From positions 1-38,814 of the forward strand of contig NZ_VDLV01000041.1 in the NCBI RefSeq assembly GCF_013608025.1: 38,814 bases of DNA, in the 5' to 3' direction. The stretch is from Pseudomonas brassicacearum subsp. neoaurantiaca (GTDB lineage Bacteria; Pseudomonadota; Gammaproteobacteria; Pseudomonadales; Pseudomonadaceae). Shown here piece by piece: positions 1-8,508 of the stretch (positions within the stretch are counted from its first letter, which is position 1; every line of letters starts with the position of its first letter). The translations under genes were made by a program, and so were the position numbers. A model generated the notes under the pieces. The model made no database searches, had not been told where the DNA came from, and saw only the letters and a list, made by a program, of their open reading frames with translations.

Positions 1-91
1 GGCGAGGGAGCTTGCTCCCGCTGGGCTGCGCAGCGGCCCCAAGCTTTTTGCGGTCGCTGCGCGACCGAGCGGGAGCAAGCTCCCTCGCCAC
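1..91. repeat. REPIN (GTGGCGAGGGAGC family), left end cut by window
   Basis: Two inverted REP arms face each other: the left arm reads GGCGAGGGAGCTTGCTCCCG and the right arm is its complement, ending in CTCGCCAC at 91. The inner part also pairs, with GCGCAGCG against CGCTGCGC. The same family recurs at 25316-25445 and 31592-31735. The element lies downstream of the ligD stop codon, a usual place for REP sequences in Pseudomonas, where they can act as terminators or mRNA stabilisers. That role is inferred. Confidence 0.85.
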
Positions 92-155
92 AGAAGCGGG
101 TCTTCTTCAGCGAGAAGATGACTTTCCTGTCCACAAAAGCGCTACCGCCAAGATA

Positions 156-2768
156 CTATTTGCCGGTCTTCTTCATCCCAACCCGCCGCCGCATGTCGGC
201 GGTGATGCTCTGGCGGGTCTTGCGCAAGTCCGCCCAAGGCTCGTGCCCCACCTCTGCCAGCCGTTCATGAACGTTGTGCACGTTCCACAGGTTGGCGCCC
301 TTGAGTTCGGCCACTTCTTCGCGGTAGATCGGCACTGACACCGGCAGTCCCTCGCGGGTGCGGACGGCGTAGGCGCAGATGGTCGTCGCGCCCAGGCCAT
401 TGCGCAGGTAATCGATGAAGATCCGCCCTACCCGGTTCTTCGGCCCAGACACCGCCGAGAAACGGTCGGGCAACAGCTTGGCCATGTGGCTGACGATGGC
501 ATGGCTGAAGCCCTTCACCTCATCCCAGCCCAACTTGCGGGTGATCGGCACGACGATGTGGATGCCCTTGCCGCCACTGGTCTTCAGGAATGCCTTCAGG
601 CCCAGCTCATCCAGCACCGACAGGGTCAGTTGCGTGGCTTCCACCATGCTTTTCCACGGCAACGCCGGGTCCGGGTCGAGGTCCAGGACGAAGCGGTCAG
701 GCTTGTCCAGATCGACGGACGTGCCGTTCCAGGTGTGCAGTTCCACGGTGCTCATCTGCACCGCGCCGATCAGCGCTTCGGCGTTGTTGATGATCATCAC
801 CGGTTGCCCAGTCAAGTCTTTGTCCAGGCTGGTGATGCCGGGGATCGCCAGGCGTTCGGGGTTCTTCTGGAAAAACAGCTCGCCGGCGATGCCATCCGGT
901 GCCCTTACCAGCGCCACCGGACGGTCGGCCAGCTCCGGCAGGATGAAATCGGCGACGCTGGCGTAATACTCGGCCAGTTGCATTTTTGTCGTGCCGCTGC
1001 TCGCGTCGATGACCCGATCCGGATGGGTGATGCGGACCTTGCCGTCCAGGGTCGGCGACTGCGTGGTCTTGGGCTTGGCTTTGGTTTTCGCCTTGGCTGG
1101 CGCAGGTTCGGCATCGTCCTTCGCCGCTTTCTTTCCCACCGACTTCGGCAACTCCTGGGTGATCGCCTTGGCCGGCTTGTCGTTGCGCAGGCCATGGAAC
1201 ACGGCATGGCGTACCGAGCCCTCCTTGGTCATCTCGGCAAACGCCACTTCCGCCAGCAACTCCGGCTTGAGCCAGTGCACGCCCTTGGCGTCGTAGCCGG
1301 TGGGCGGATTGACCACGGCGGCTTTTTTCGTTTCCAGGGGCAACAACTGCTGATAGATGCTTTTTAAGGTGGTTTCGTTGAAACCGGTGCCAACCTTGCC
1401 GGCATAGCGCAACTCGCCGCTGTCAACGTCGTGCAGGCCCAGCAACAAGGCACCGAACGCGCTGCGAGCGCCCTTGGGGTCGCTGAAGCCAACCACGACG
1501 AATTCCTGGCGATTCTTGCACTTGAGCTTGATCCAGTCGCTGCTGCGCCGGGACACGTAAGCGCTGCCCTGACGCTTGCCGATCAGCCCTTCCATGCGCA
1601 TCTGGCAGGCACTGTTGAGCAGCGCTTCGGGGGTTTCTTCGAAGGAGTCGGAAAAACGCAACAACGGATCCTCATTGGGTTCCAGGACGGCGGCCAACGC
1701 GGCCCGGCGTTCTTCCACCGGCACTTTGCGCAAGTCCATGCCGTTGAGGTACGGCAGGTCGAACAGGTAATAGGCGATCTTGCCGCTGCTGCCGGCGTCG
1801 AAGGCGTTTTGCAGGGCTTGGAAATCTGGCACGCCTTGCTCGTTGGCGACGACCATTTCACCGTCGAGCCAGGCCGATTCCAACCCCAGCCCCGCCAGGG
1901 CCTCGGCCTGTTTCGGCAGCTTATGCGTCCAGTCATGGCCGTTGCGGGTGATCAAGCGCACGTCGCCCTTGTCGATGCGCGCCATGACCCGGTAGCCGTC
2001 AAACTTAATCTCGTAGAGCCAGTCGCCGTCCGGGGCGCTTTCCACCAGGGTCGCCAGTTCCGGCTTGAGGGTTTCAGGCAACGGGCCGGCAACAGCGCCA
2101 CTGAGGGTGGTCTTCCCGGTTTTTTTCGTGGACTTCGGCTTGGCGGGTTCTTCCGGCGGCTTCACGGGCTTTGCAGCAGCGGCCTTGCCCCGGCGCTTGG
2201 GCACGATGGTGCGATCGCTGAGCACGCTGTCGGGCTCGGCCTGCACCACGTCGTACTCATTTTCCGGGCGGGCCGCGTCGTCCTGATGCTTGATCAGGAA
2301 CCATTGCTCCTGCTTGCCCGGCATATGGGTGCGCACCAGGTTCCACAGACCCGCGAGTTTTTCGCCGCGCAGCTCGAACTTGAGCCGACCCTTTTCGTAG
2401 GCTTCGTGCACATCACCCTGGGGAATCCACACGCCCCGGTCCCAGACGATGACATCGCCAGCACCGTAATGCCCCTCGGGGATGCTGCCCTCGAAGGTCG
2501 CGTAGTCCAGCGGATGGTCTTCAACGTGAACCGCCAGGCGCTTGACCTTCGGGTCCAGGCACGGTCCCTTGGGCACCGCCCAACTTTTCAGTGCGCCATC
2601 CAGTTCCAGGCGAAAATCGTAATGCAGCCGCGTGGCATCGTGCTTCTGGATGCAGTACTGCAAGGCGTGGGCGGTTTTCGTCGATGAGCGCTTGCGCTTC
2701 GCCGCCGGCTCCGGGGTGGCGGCGAAATCACGCATGCGGTTGTAATCGTCAAGGGTCTTGCTGGTCAT
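156..2768 (-). CDS. ligD: ATP-dependent DNA ligase LigD (non-homologous end joining)
   Basis: Multifunctional end-joining enzyme that works with Ku at double-strand breaks; 870 residues, as usual for Pseudomonas LigD. Three domains are visible in the order phosphoesterase-ligase-polymerase. The 3'-phosphoesterase spans about residues 36-170 (HDATRLHYDFRLE, then AVHVEDHPLDYATFEG). The ligase spans about 230-535, with nucleophile K255 in EIKFDGYR, EGLIGKR near 392-399 and DWIKLK near 411-416. The primase-like polymerase spans about 575-850 (DLDPDP with D696 and D698, TSGGKGIHI, FIDYLRN). Lys/Ala/Pro-rich linkers near 190-220 and 545-572 separate the domains. The ATG overlaps the stop of the upstream ligase gene as ATGA, so the two are probably translationally coupled. 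No Ku gene lies in the window; it must be elsewhere if the pathway is complete. Confidence 0.97.
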   Translation of the reverse strand: MTSKTLDDYNRMRDFAATPEPAAKRKRSSTKTAHALQYCIQKHDATRLHYDFRLELDGALKSWAVPKGPCLDPKVKRLAVHVEDHPLDYATFEGSIPEGHYGAGDVIVWDRGVWIPQGDVHEAYEKGRLKFELRGEKLAGLWNLVRTHMPGKQEQWFLIKHQDDAARPENEYDVVQAEPDSVLSDRTIVPKRRGKAAAAKPVKPPEEPAKPKSTKKTGKTTLSGAVAGPLPETLKPELATLVESAPDGDWLYEIKFDGYRVMARIDKGDVRLITRNGHDWTHKLPKQAEALAGLGLESAWLDGEMVVANEQGVPDFQALQNAFDAGSSGKIAYYLFDLPYLNGMDLRKVPVEERRAALAAVLEPNEDPLLRFSDSFEETPEALLNSACQMRMEGLIGKRQGSAYVSRRSSDWIKLKCKNRQEFVVVGFSDPKGARSAFGALLLGLHDVDSGELRYAGKVGTGFNETTLKSIYQQLLPLETKKAAVVNPPTGYDAKGVHWLKPELLAEVAFAEMTKEGSVRHAVFHGLRNDKPAKAITQELPKSVGKKAAKDDAEPAPAKAKTKAKPKTTQSPTLDGKVRITHPDRVIDASSGTTKMQLAEYYASVADFILPELADRPVALVRAPDGIAGELFFQKNPERLAIPGITSLDKDLTGQPVMIINNAEALIGAVQMSTVELHTWNGTSVDLDKPDRFVLDLDPDPALPWKSMVEATQLTLSVLDELGLKAFLKTSGGKGIHIVVPITRKLGWDEVKGFSHAIVSHMAKLLPDRFSAVSGPKNRVGRIFIDYLRNGLGATTICAYAVRTREGLPVSVPIYREEVAELKGANLWNVHNVHERLAEVGHEPWADLRKTRQSITADMRRRVGMKKTGK

Positions 2769-3928
2769 GGGCCACCTGCTACTTGCGCAAGGGTCGGATC
2801 GGCGACGGGCATCCCGGCGGTTTCCGACAGCAGTTGATCGACTACCCGGCCCAGCGCCTCTTCAGTCGTATCGCCCAGCAGCAACCCCTGTTCGTAGAGC
2901 ACTACTTGTCGATCAGCACTGGTGCCCTGCTGAATGATTCGGCGCGCTTGCTTGAACACGTCCTGCACACCCAACGCCGTCGCGGTTTCGCCGAAGGTCT
3001 GCTCGGCGAGGTTCAGCCATTCACCAATGAGCATGGGTTGCTCCTGGCCCTCGACGATAAACTCCGCGAGGATGCCGTGACGCTTGGCCCGGTAGCGGTT
3101 TTCCTTGAGGATCCAGTGGGACATCAAGCTGTAGTGGGCGCCGGGCGCGGACTGGGCGATGGCATGGGCAATCATCAAACGAAACAGCGAAACGAGGCAC
3201 AACACGTCCTCAATCCGTGGGCAGGCATCGCAGATGCGCAGTTCCAGGGTCGGATAACGCGACGACGGCCGCAGCACCCACCAGCAATCGCTGGGTTGGC
3301 GGATGGAGCCGGTGCGCGTGAGCATGTTGACGTAGCCATCGAACGTCGGCTCATCCTCGAAAAACTCCGGCACGCCCATGCGCGGCCACTCATCGCAGGC
3401 CACCTGGCGATAACTGCTGAAGCCACTGTAGGCGCCGTTCCAGAATGGCGAAGACGCGCTCAGCGCCAACAGCATCGGCAGCCAGGGCAACACTTCATTC
3501 ATCACCTTGACCCGGTCATGATCACCCGGCACTTCCACATGCACATGCAGGCCCGACAGCACGCTGCGCCGCGCCACGCGCTGGTAATCGTCGAACAGTT
3601 GTTGGAAGTGCAGTTCGTCGGTGGGTTGCAAGCCGACGGTCGCCATTGGGTGGGACCCGGCGCTTAGTAATCCAAGACCATGGGGTGCCAAGCGCTGGGT
3701 CAGGCCGGTACGCACCTGGGCCAGGTAATCGGCCGCTTCGGCCAGGCTGCGAAAAATGGGCGAAGCCATCTCCACCTGGCTCTGGAACATTTCATGGGCG
3801 AAATGCTTGCCCAGCTCCTCCCGACAAGCCGCAACCGCTGCCGCGGGCGGCTGCTCGGGCATGTGGCGGGTTTGCAGGTCGGTGATGAAATATTCCTCTT
3901 CAATGCCGAACTTCAGACGCCTGTTCAT
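2765..3928 (-). CDS. YbdK/GCS2-family carboxylate-amine ligase
   Basis: Glutamate-cysteine ligase-2-type ATP-grasp-like enzyme of 387 residues, the usual family size. Members join a carboxylate (often glutamate) to an amine; E. coli YbdK has weak glutamate-cysteine ligase activity, but the real substrates are mostly unknown. Family signatures seen are FGIEEEYF at the N-terminus, SGLHVHVEV in the middle and PTLELRICDACP further on. The ATG at 3928 is preceded by GGAGGGAA at good spacing, so the 13 extra upstream codons that are open are probably not used. The first 29 bp overlap the methyltransferase gene, and the stop overlaps the ligD start. The position between a methyltransferase and LigD suggests a shared stress operon; the product is not predictable. 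Confidence 0.9.
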   Translation of the reverse strand: MNRRLKFGIEEEYFITDLQTRHMPEQPPAAAVAACREELGKHFAHEMFQSQVEMASPIFRSLAEAADYLAQVRTGLTQRLAPHGLGLLSAGSHPMATVGLQPTDELHFQQLFDDYQRVARRSVLSGLHVHVEVPGDHDRVKVMNEVLPWLPMLLALSASSPFWNGAYSGFSSYRQVACDEWPRMGVPEFFEDEPTFDGYVNMLTRTGSIRQPSDCWWVLRPSSRYPTLELRICDACPRIEDVLCLVSLFRLMIAHAIAQSAPGAHYSLMSHWILKENRYRAKRHGILAEFIVEGQEQPMLIGEWLNLAEQTFGETATALGVQDVFKQARRIIQQGTSADRQVVLYEQGLLLGDTTEEALGRVVDQLLSETAGMPVADPTLAQVAGGP

Positions 3929-4901
3929 CGATGTTCCCTCCGATACCCGCACCCGTGCGGGTGACAACCAACGCCACCACGGCGATCCGTTCCACGTCCT
4001 GATAACCCGGGGTCAGCAGCTCCTCGCCGAATACGTCCGGGTCCAATTCCCTGTAGGTCCAGGCAAACTCCGCCGAATCGCGCCACCCGCCCAAGGCTTC
4101 GAGGAACGGGTCGCGACCATCGACCATCGCCACGCCGGTGTAGAGCACCAGCGAGCCGCCAGGCGTGAGCCGGGGCAATGCCTGCTCGACGATCCGCAGC
4201 GACAACCCGGCGCCCAGCGTTCCGCCGCCATGGCGATAGGCGCGCTCGGCGGGGTCGGCCATGTACGGCGGGTTGGCGACAATCAGGTCGAAATCCCCTT
4301 CGACGTCCCGCAGCACATCACTGCGAGCGATCTCGACGTTGGCTACCTCGGCCAGCGCAGCGTTGACGGCACACAGGCGCAAGGCCAAGGGGTTGATGTC
4401 GACGGCCAGGACCTGAGCCTCGCGGCGAGCACGGGCGATGATCATCGCCCCGACGCCGGCACCGCAGCCGATGTCCACGGCGCGATGCACAGCGGTGAAG
4501 TTCTGTTGCAGATGGGTATGGATCAGATGGGCAAAGCGGTAGCTGTCCGGGCCGAAGAACACCGCGTCGTTGGCCTGGGTCGGGAACTGCGAATGGGCGA
4601 ACAGCAGGCCATCCAGGCTCGACCAGCGCACGCGGCTGCGCAGCAGGCCATCGCGCTCCTCCAACACTTCGGCTTCCTGCAATTGGCGCTGCTCGTCGGC
4701 AGAAATCAGCCCCGGCGCAAAGGGCCGGGACCAACCGAAGACATCCCGCAGGGTCTTCGAGCGTTCGTTGCCGGGCCGTTGGTTGACCCGTTCATGGGTC
4801 AACGGCGTCGGGGTGATGAAACGGTAGCCGTCGGCGTGCAGGCGGCGACCCAGTTGCAGCAGCGCCAGGTCGGGTTCGGACAGGCGATCTTCCTGATTCA
4901 T
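3900..4901 (-). CDS. class I SAM-dependent methyltransferase with NPPY motif
   Basis: Protein of 333 residues. The SAM-binding loop is DIGCGAG at about 143-149, the acidic ribose-binding position is AVDIN at about 166-170, and the catalytic motif is VANPPY at about 208-213. NPPY is typical of enzymes that methylate exocyclic or amide nitrogen, such as PrmC/HemK and N6-adenine enzymes, so an N-methyltransferase is likely. Residues 1-130 form an extra N-terminal region rich in charged residues that may choose the substrate. The gene starts 9 bp after the stop of the iron-enzyme gene and overlaps the next gene by 29 bp, so it is part of one transcript ending in ligD. The substrate is unknown; a protein, RNA or small molecule are all possible. 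Confidence 0.85.
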   Translation of the reverse strand: MNQEDRLSEPDLALLQLGRRLHADGYRFITPTPLTHERVNQRPGNERSKTLRDVFGWSRPFAPGLISADEQRQLQEAEVLEERDGLLRSRVRWSSLDGLLFAHSQFPTQANDAVFFGPDSYRFAHLIHTHLQQNFTAVHRAVDIGCGAGVGAMIIARARREAQVLAVDINPLALRLCAVNAALAEVANVEIARSDVLRDVEGDFDLIVANPPYMADPAERAYRHGGGTLGAGLSLRIVEQALPRLTPGGSLVLYTGVAMVDGRDPFLEALGGWRDSAEFAWTYRELDPDVFGEELLTPGYQDVERIAVVALVVTRTGAGIGGNIDEQASEVRH

Positions 4902-4910
4902 GCAAGGCTC

Positions 4911-6296
4911 CTATCGAAGGGCGGACTTGAGTTCGATGAACCGACGGGTTGCGAACAACCCGGCCGGATGGCTGTGGCAACGGGCCGAGAGCCAGGGCAT
5001 CAGCATTTGCATCTGCTCACTGGGGGGCTTGCCCCGTAGCGTCTGCTGAAGGTTCAGCACATCCGGGTCTTGCGCCGGTGCCGACGGCTCATGCGCCGAA
5101 CCGTGGGGGCGGCGCGCCCCGGGGCGACCGCGTTGATCCAACCAGTCGCCGGCAATCCAATCGTGCAGCAACTGTTTTTCATAAGGGCTGAAGACGCCGA
5201 ACATCGCCGCGCCCGCGCCTTCGATCAAGGTCCAGAAGCGGCTGTTCTGCGGGTCTTCGTGACGCCTGATCCAACCCTTGTCTTGCATGGCGTTCAGGAA
5301 GCCTTCCAGTTGCCCCGGTTCCGCCAGCCATTGGTTGACGGTCTTGCCCTCGAACTTGCAGTAGTCGGAATGCATGTGCTGGCCGAACGGCCGCTTGCGT
5401 TCAAGCATGTCGAGGACTTCACGCTCCAGGTCAAACGACTCGATGATCGCCCGGCTGCCCTGCCCCAGGTCGTTGAGGCGATAGCCCAAGGTGACACGCT
5501 GCCAGAACGATTCACGTCCCGCCTCCATCGGCAGCAATTGCAGCAGCGACTGCACGGCCTTGTGGGCGTGGCCGCTGCTGGCGTTATCAATGGTGACGTG
5601 GAGGGTGAAGTAATACGGGTCGATATCGAGTTCACTCAGCTCATAGGCGCTGATCAGCAAATGCAGCGGCAATTGCTCGTAGCCGAGGTTGTAGCCGATG
5701 ACCTCGGGCAGGTATTCGTCGCTGGCATAACCCAGGGCCAATTGCACCGCGCCTTGCAGGTAGCGCTCGTCCTCGATGTCGGGCATGTCCTGCAAGCCAT
5801 GTTCGGCCAACAGTTTGCGGTAGAGCACGACATGGTTCTGGGCGGGAACGCCATCCCCAAGCTCTTCCAGATAGGTGCACAGCAGCCCTTCGAAGCGATG
5901 GTCGTGCCAATGCTGGAGAACGCCATACAGCCACGCGCCATCCACTAGCTTGGTCGGGGCGACGGCCTGGAGAAAATACAGGGCATGAGCCTTGCCACTG
6001 AAGAACTCCCGGGGGCCACCGTTTTTGCGCCGCTCCAGGTAGTCGGCGTATTGCCGGGCCACGCCGGCGCTGTGCTGCTCGACCCAGGCCAGCAACGCCG
6101 CAGGGTCATCAGGGGTTTCTCGGGGCAACGCGCCCGCTTCTTCAAGGCAGGGTTGCAGGAAGGCTTGGGCGACAGCTTGCTTGTCAGCATCGTCAGGCCC
6201 TTGGAGCAGTCGTTCATAGCATTGGCGCACATTGCCGGCAGCGGTTATCGGTTGCGCAACGGCGGGCCGGGATTGAAGGGGTGTCAGCGCAGTCAT
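4911..6296 (-). CDS. iron-containing redox enzyme, haem-oxygenase-like (HDO) fold
   Basis: Protein of 461 residues, first gene of the ligD operon. The central region, about residues 100-250, resembles the Iron_hemox/haem-oxygenase-like diiron oxidase family. Candidate metal ligands are the EEL near 144-146, E219 in YELSELDIDP, and the run H233, D237, H243 in TLHVTIDNASSGHAHKA. Family members are non-haem di-iron oxidases or oxygenases acting on small acids, amines or lipids. The C-terminal 200 residues have no recognised domain. The ATG at 6296 has a weak GAGAGG ribosome site. Linked to a methyltransferase and a carboxylate-amine ligase, the three could build or modify a small metabolite, but the substrate cannot be read from the sequence. 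Confidence 0.82.
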   Translation of the reverse strand: MTALTPLQSRPAVAQPITAAGNVRQCYERLLQGPDDADKQAVAQAFLQPCLEEAGALPRETPDDPAALLAWVEQHSAGVARQYADYLERRKNGGPREFFSGKAHALYFLQAVAPTKLVDGAWLYGVLQHWHDHRFEGLLCTYLEELGDGVPAQNHVVLYRKLLAEHGLQDMPDIEDERYLQGAVQLALGYASDEYLPEVIGYNLGYEQLPLHLLISAYELSELDIDPYYFTLHVTIDNASSGHAHKAVQSLLQLLPMEAGRESFWQRVTLGYRLNDLGQGSRAIIESFDLEREVLDMLERKRPFGQHMHSDYCKFEGKTVNQWLAEPGQLEGFLNAMQDKGWIRRHEDPQNSRFWTLIEGAGAAMFGVFSPYEKQLLHDWIAGDWLDQRGRPGARRPHGSAHEPSAPAQDPDVLNLQQTLRGKPPSEQMQMLMPWLSARCHSHPAGLFATRRFIELKSALR

Positions 6297-6348
6297 AAGG
6301 GCCTCTCGGGTTCTCGGCAGGACGCTGAATCAGCACGTCTCTTCCATT

Positions 6349-6376
6349 GCAGAGCCTTGCAAATGCGAAAAAATTC
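6349..6376 (-). promoter_or_regulatory. possible AlgU/RpoE-type promoter for the ligD operon
   Basis: Read on the minus strand, GAATTT, 17 bp, then TCTGC, about 50 bp upstream of the first gene. This resembles the AlgU consensus GAACTT-N16/17-TCTGA with one mismatch in each element. The match is short and could be chance. No better sigma-70 pair was noticed in the 204-bp divergent gap. Confidence 0.3.
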
Positions 6377-6500
6377 CCCTGGAGCGAAAAGCGGTCGGAT
6401 AAACGGGACGCAGGTGATTTGCGGCGGAACCCTCGCTTCGCCTGGGCCCTCGAATGAAGCGAGCCCGTCGAGGTGACGCAGCGTTATTCAAGGAGCAATC

Positions 6501-7832
6501 ATGATTTTCACAGTGTGGGTAGCCGTGCTCGGTGCGGTCTTGCTGACCTTGGCCCTGACCGCTTCCTACCTGCGCTGGATGCCCGTCACCACCTCGGCGG
6601 TGTGCCTGGCGCTGGGGGTTGCCATCGGCCCCGCGGGGCTAGGACTGTTGAGGCTGGGGGTCGATGAATCTTCGGGGTGGATGGAACACCTGACCGAAGT
6701 CGCCGTGGTGTTCTCGTTGTTCGTCAGCGGGCTCAAGCTGCGTTTGCCGTTGAAAAACCGCAGTTGGCGAGTGGCGTATGGGCTCGCCGGTCCGGTGATG
6801 ATCCTGACGATTGCCGGGCTCTGCCTGGCATTGCATTACCTGTTTGGGCTCGGTTGGGGGGTGTCGTTGCTGATCGGCGCGATGCTGGCGCCCACCGATC
6901 CAGTGTTGGCGGCGTTGGTGCAGGTCAACGATGCCCGGGATGATGATCGGGTGCGCTTCGGCCTGTCCGGGGAAGCCGGGTTGAACGATGGCACGGCGTT
7001 TCCCTTCGTCATCCTCGGTTTGCTCATGTTGCGCGAGGACGACGGCGGGTTTCTCGCTGAGTGGGCCTTGCGCAACGTCCTATGGGCGGTGCCGGCGGGC
7101 TTGTTGATCGGCTATTGGCTGGGGCGTGGCATCGGCAAGCTGACCTTGTCGATGCGCATCAAGAACGCCGACAGCACGTTGTCCCCCAATGATTACTTGG
7201 CCCTGGCCTTGATCGCCCTGGCCTATGTCGCGGCGGAAGCGGTCCAGGGCTACGGTTTTCTCTCGGTTTTCGCCGCAGGCCTGGGGCTGCGACAGGCAGA
7301 GGTCGAGTCCACCGATGAAAACGCGCCGCCCGCCGAGCACCTGGTGCAACCGGTGGTCGGCCACGAAGCCGTCGATCCCGAGCAGGCGGTGCACGGCGAC
7401 ACCCAAGCCTTGGATGAAGGCCAACTGGCGGCCGGCGTGATGATGGGCGACATGCTGGCGTTCGGCAGCCTGGTGGAGCGCTCGATGGAGGTGTTCCTGG
7501 TGACACTTTTGGGGGTGGTCCTGGCCAATCATTGGGACTGGCGGGCCTTGGCCATCGGCGCCCTGCTCTTCGCGGTGATTCGCCCGCTGAGTGTGCTGGC
7601 AATGCCATGGGGAAGACTGCTGGACAACCCGCAACGGCTGTTGATCGGTTGGTTTGGCATACGCGGCATCGGCAGCCTGTTTTACCTGTTTTATGCCTTG
7701 AACCATGACCTGCAACCCGAGGCCGCGCGCCTGTGCATCGACCTGACCCTGTCAGTGGTGGCCCTGAGCATTCTCGTCCACGGGGTGAGCACACAACCTG
7801 CCCTGGCCTGGTATGAGCGCCAGCAAAAATAA
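6501..7832 (+). CDS. CPA1-family cation/proton antiporter
   Basis: Inner membrane protein of 443 residues with about 10-12 hydrophobic segments, of the Na+/H+ exchanger family. It probably exchanges sodium or potassium for protons in pH and salt homeostasis. Core motifs are PTDPVLAAL (D133) and GLSGEAGLNDGTAFPF (N162-D163), matching the conserved transport residues of CPA1 exchangers. A polar acidic stretch at about 265-318 interrupts the membrane segments and likely forms a soluble loop. The ATG at 6501 follows AAGGAG at 6 bp. The gene is divergent from the ligD operon and ends 12 bp from a convergent membrane protein gene. Ion specificity is not visible. Confidence 0.9.
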   Translation: MIFTVWVAVLGAVLLTLALTASYLRWMPVTTSAVCLALGVAIGPAGLGLLRLGVDESSGWMEHLTEVAVVFSLFVSGLKLRLPLKNRSWRVAYGLAGPVMILTIAGLCLALHYLFGLGWGVSLLIGAMLAPTDPVLAALVQVNDARDDDRVRFGLSGEAGLNDGTAFPFVILGLLMLREDDGGFLAEWALRNVLWAVPAGLLIGYWLGRGIGKLTLSMRIKNADSTLSPNDYLALALIALAYVAAEAVQGYGFLSVFAAGLGLRQAEVESTDENAPPAEHLVQPVVGHEAVDPEQAVHGDTQALDEGQLAAGVMMGDMLAFGSLVERSMEVFLVTLLGVVLANHWDWRALAIGALLFAVIRPLSVLAMPWGRLLDNPQRLLIGWFGIRGIGSLFYLFYALNHDLQPEAARLCIDLTLSVVALSILVHGVSTQPALAWYERQQK

Positions 7833-7844
7833 AAGGTTCAGGGA

Positions 7845-8381
7845 TCAGCCGCCGGGATCGGTCACTTGGATAAACACCGAGTAGACCCCGAGCAACACCC
7901 AGAACGCCGCGAAAATCCACGGTGTGCGCACCGAAAACAACAGCGACTTGCGGTACCCCTTGTGTGTGGATTCCCGCTCGCTGAACAGTGGCGATTCATC
8001 GTAGGCAAGGCCCATCAGCGGTTCACTGCGCAGCAATTCGCTTTGTTTGAAATGCCAATGGTCGATGATTTCATAGGCCGCGCGAATGCCCGGCCAGGCG
8101 TTGAGCGAGCTCAAGAAACCGAGCAGCGCCAGGAACGGCGGCACAATCAGCGTAAAGAGCTTGCCCCATTCGGGGTTCAGGTTGGCCATGCACGAAGCGA
8201 ACGCGATCACCAGGAAGGATTGGGCAGCCAGGTAGGCGTCAGTCCGATTGGCGAGGATGCTGGTTTCGTACTGGATTTCCCGGCGATAGAAATCCAGTCG
8301 CTCCTTGGGGGAACCGAAGAGCTTGGCCTTGTGTTCCGTCAGTTCTTCTTCCGGGGTCTGCTGGGTAAGGATTCTGGGCAT
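7845..8381 (-). CDS. conserved membrane protein of unknown function
   Basis: Protein of 178 residues that I do not recognise with confidence. It has a charged N-terminal 45 residues, likely helical, followed by two hydrophobic segments at about 50-68 and 74-93, a polar stretch of about 60 residues, and a third hydrophobic segment at about 154-172. The stop lies 12 bp from the convergent antiporter stop. The ATG at 8381 has only a weak AAGG ribosome site, but no later methionine would keep the first membrane segment intact. Codon use and hydropathy look like those of a real gene. Confidence 0.72.
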   Translation of the reverse strand: MPRILTQQTPEEELTEHKAKLFGSPKERLDFYRREIQYETSILANRTDAYLAAQSFLVIAFASCMANLNPEWGKLFTLIVPPFLALLGFLSSLNAWPGIRAAYEIIDHWHFKQSELLRSEPLMGLAYDESPLFSERESTHKGYRKSLLFSVRTPWIFAAFWVLLGVYSVFIQVTDPGG

Positions 8382-8508
8382 TGCGCAGCGGGGGCCTTGG
8401 GTTGGAGTGGGTGCATTTGGAACGAGCTATCGGGGTGTGAGTTCAAACCGATGGACCGGAGGTGGTCGGCCCAGAAGCCTGTTTTATGATTGGCACCGCG
8501 TTTCCTCT

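Noticed and set aside
1431..2687. 418-codon open frame on the plus strand over ligD
   Set aside because: It is antisense to clear LigD motifs; composition (Gln, His, Leu, Arg-rich) is typical of shadow frames.
3756..5039. 427-codon open frame on the plus strand
   Set aside because: It is opposite the methyltransferase and ligase genes, which carry family motifs and ribosome sites.
6432..6463. CTCGCTTC...GAAGCGAG inverted repeat before the antiporter gene
   Set aside because: The stem is 8 bp with a 16-nt loop and no further support; too weak to call an operator or terminator.
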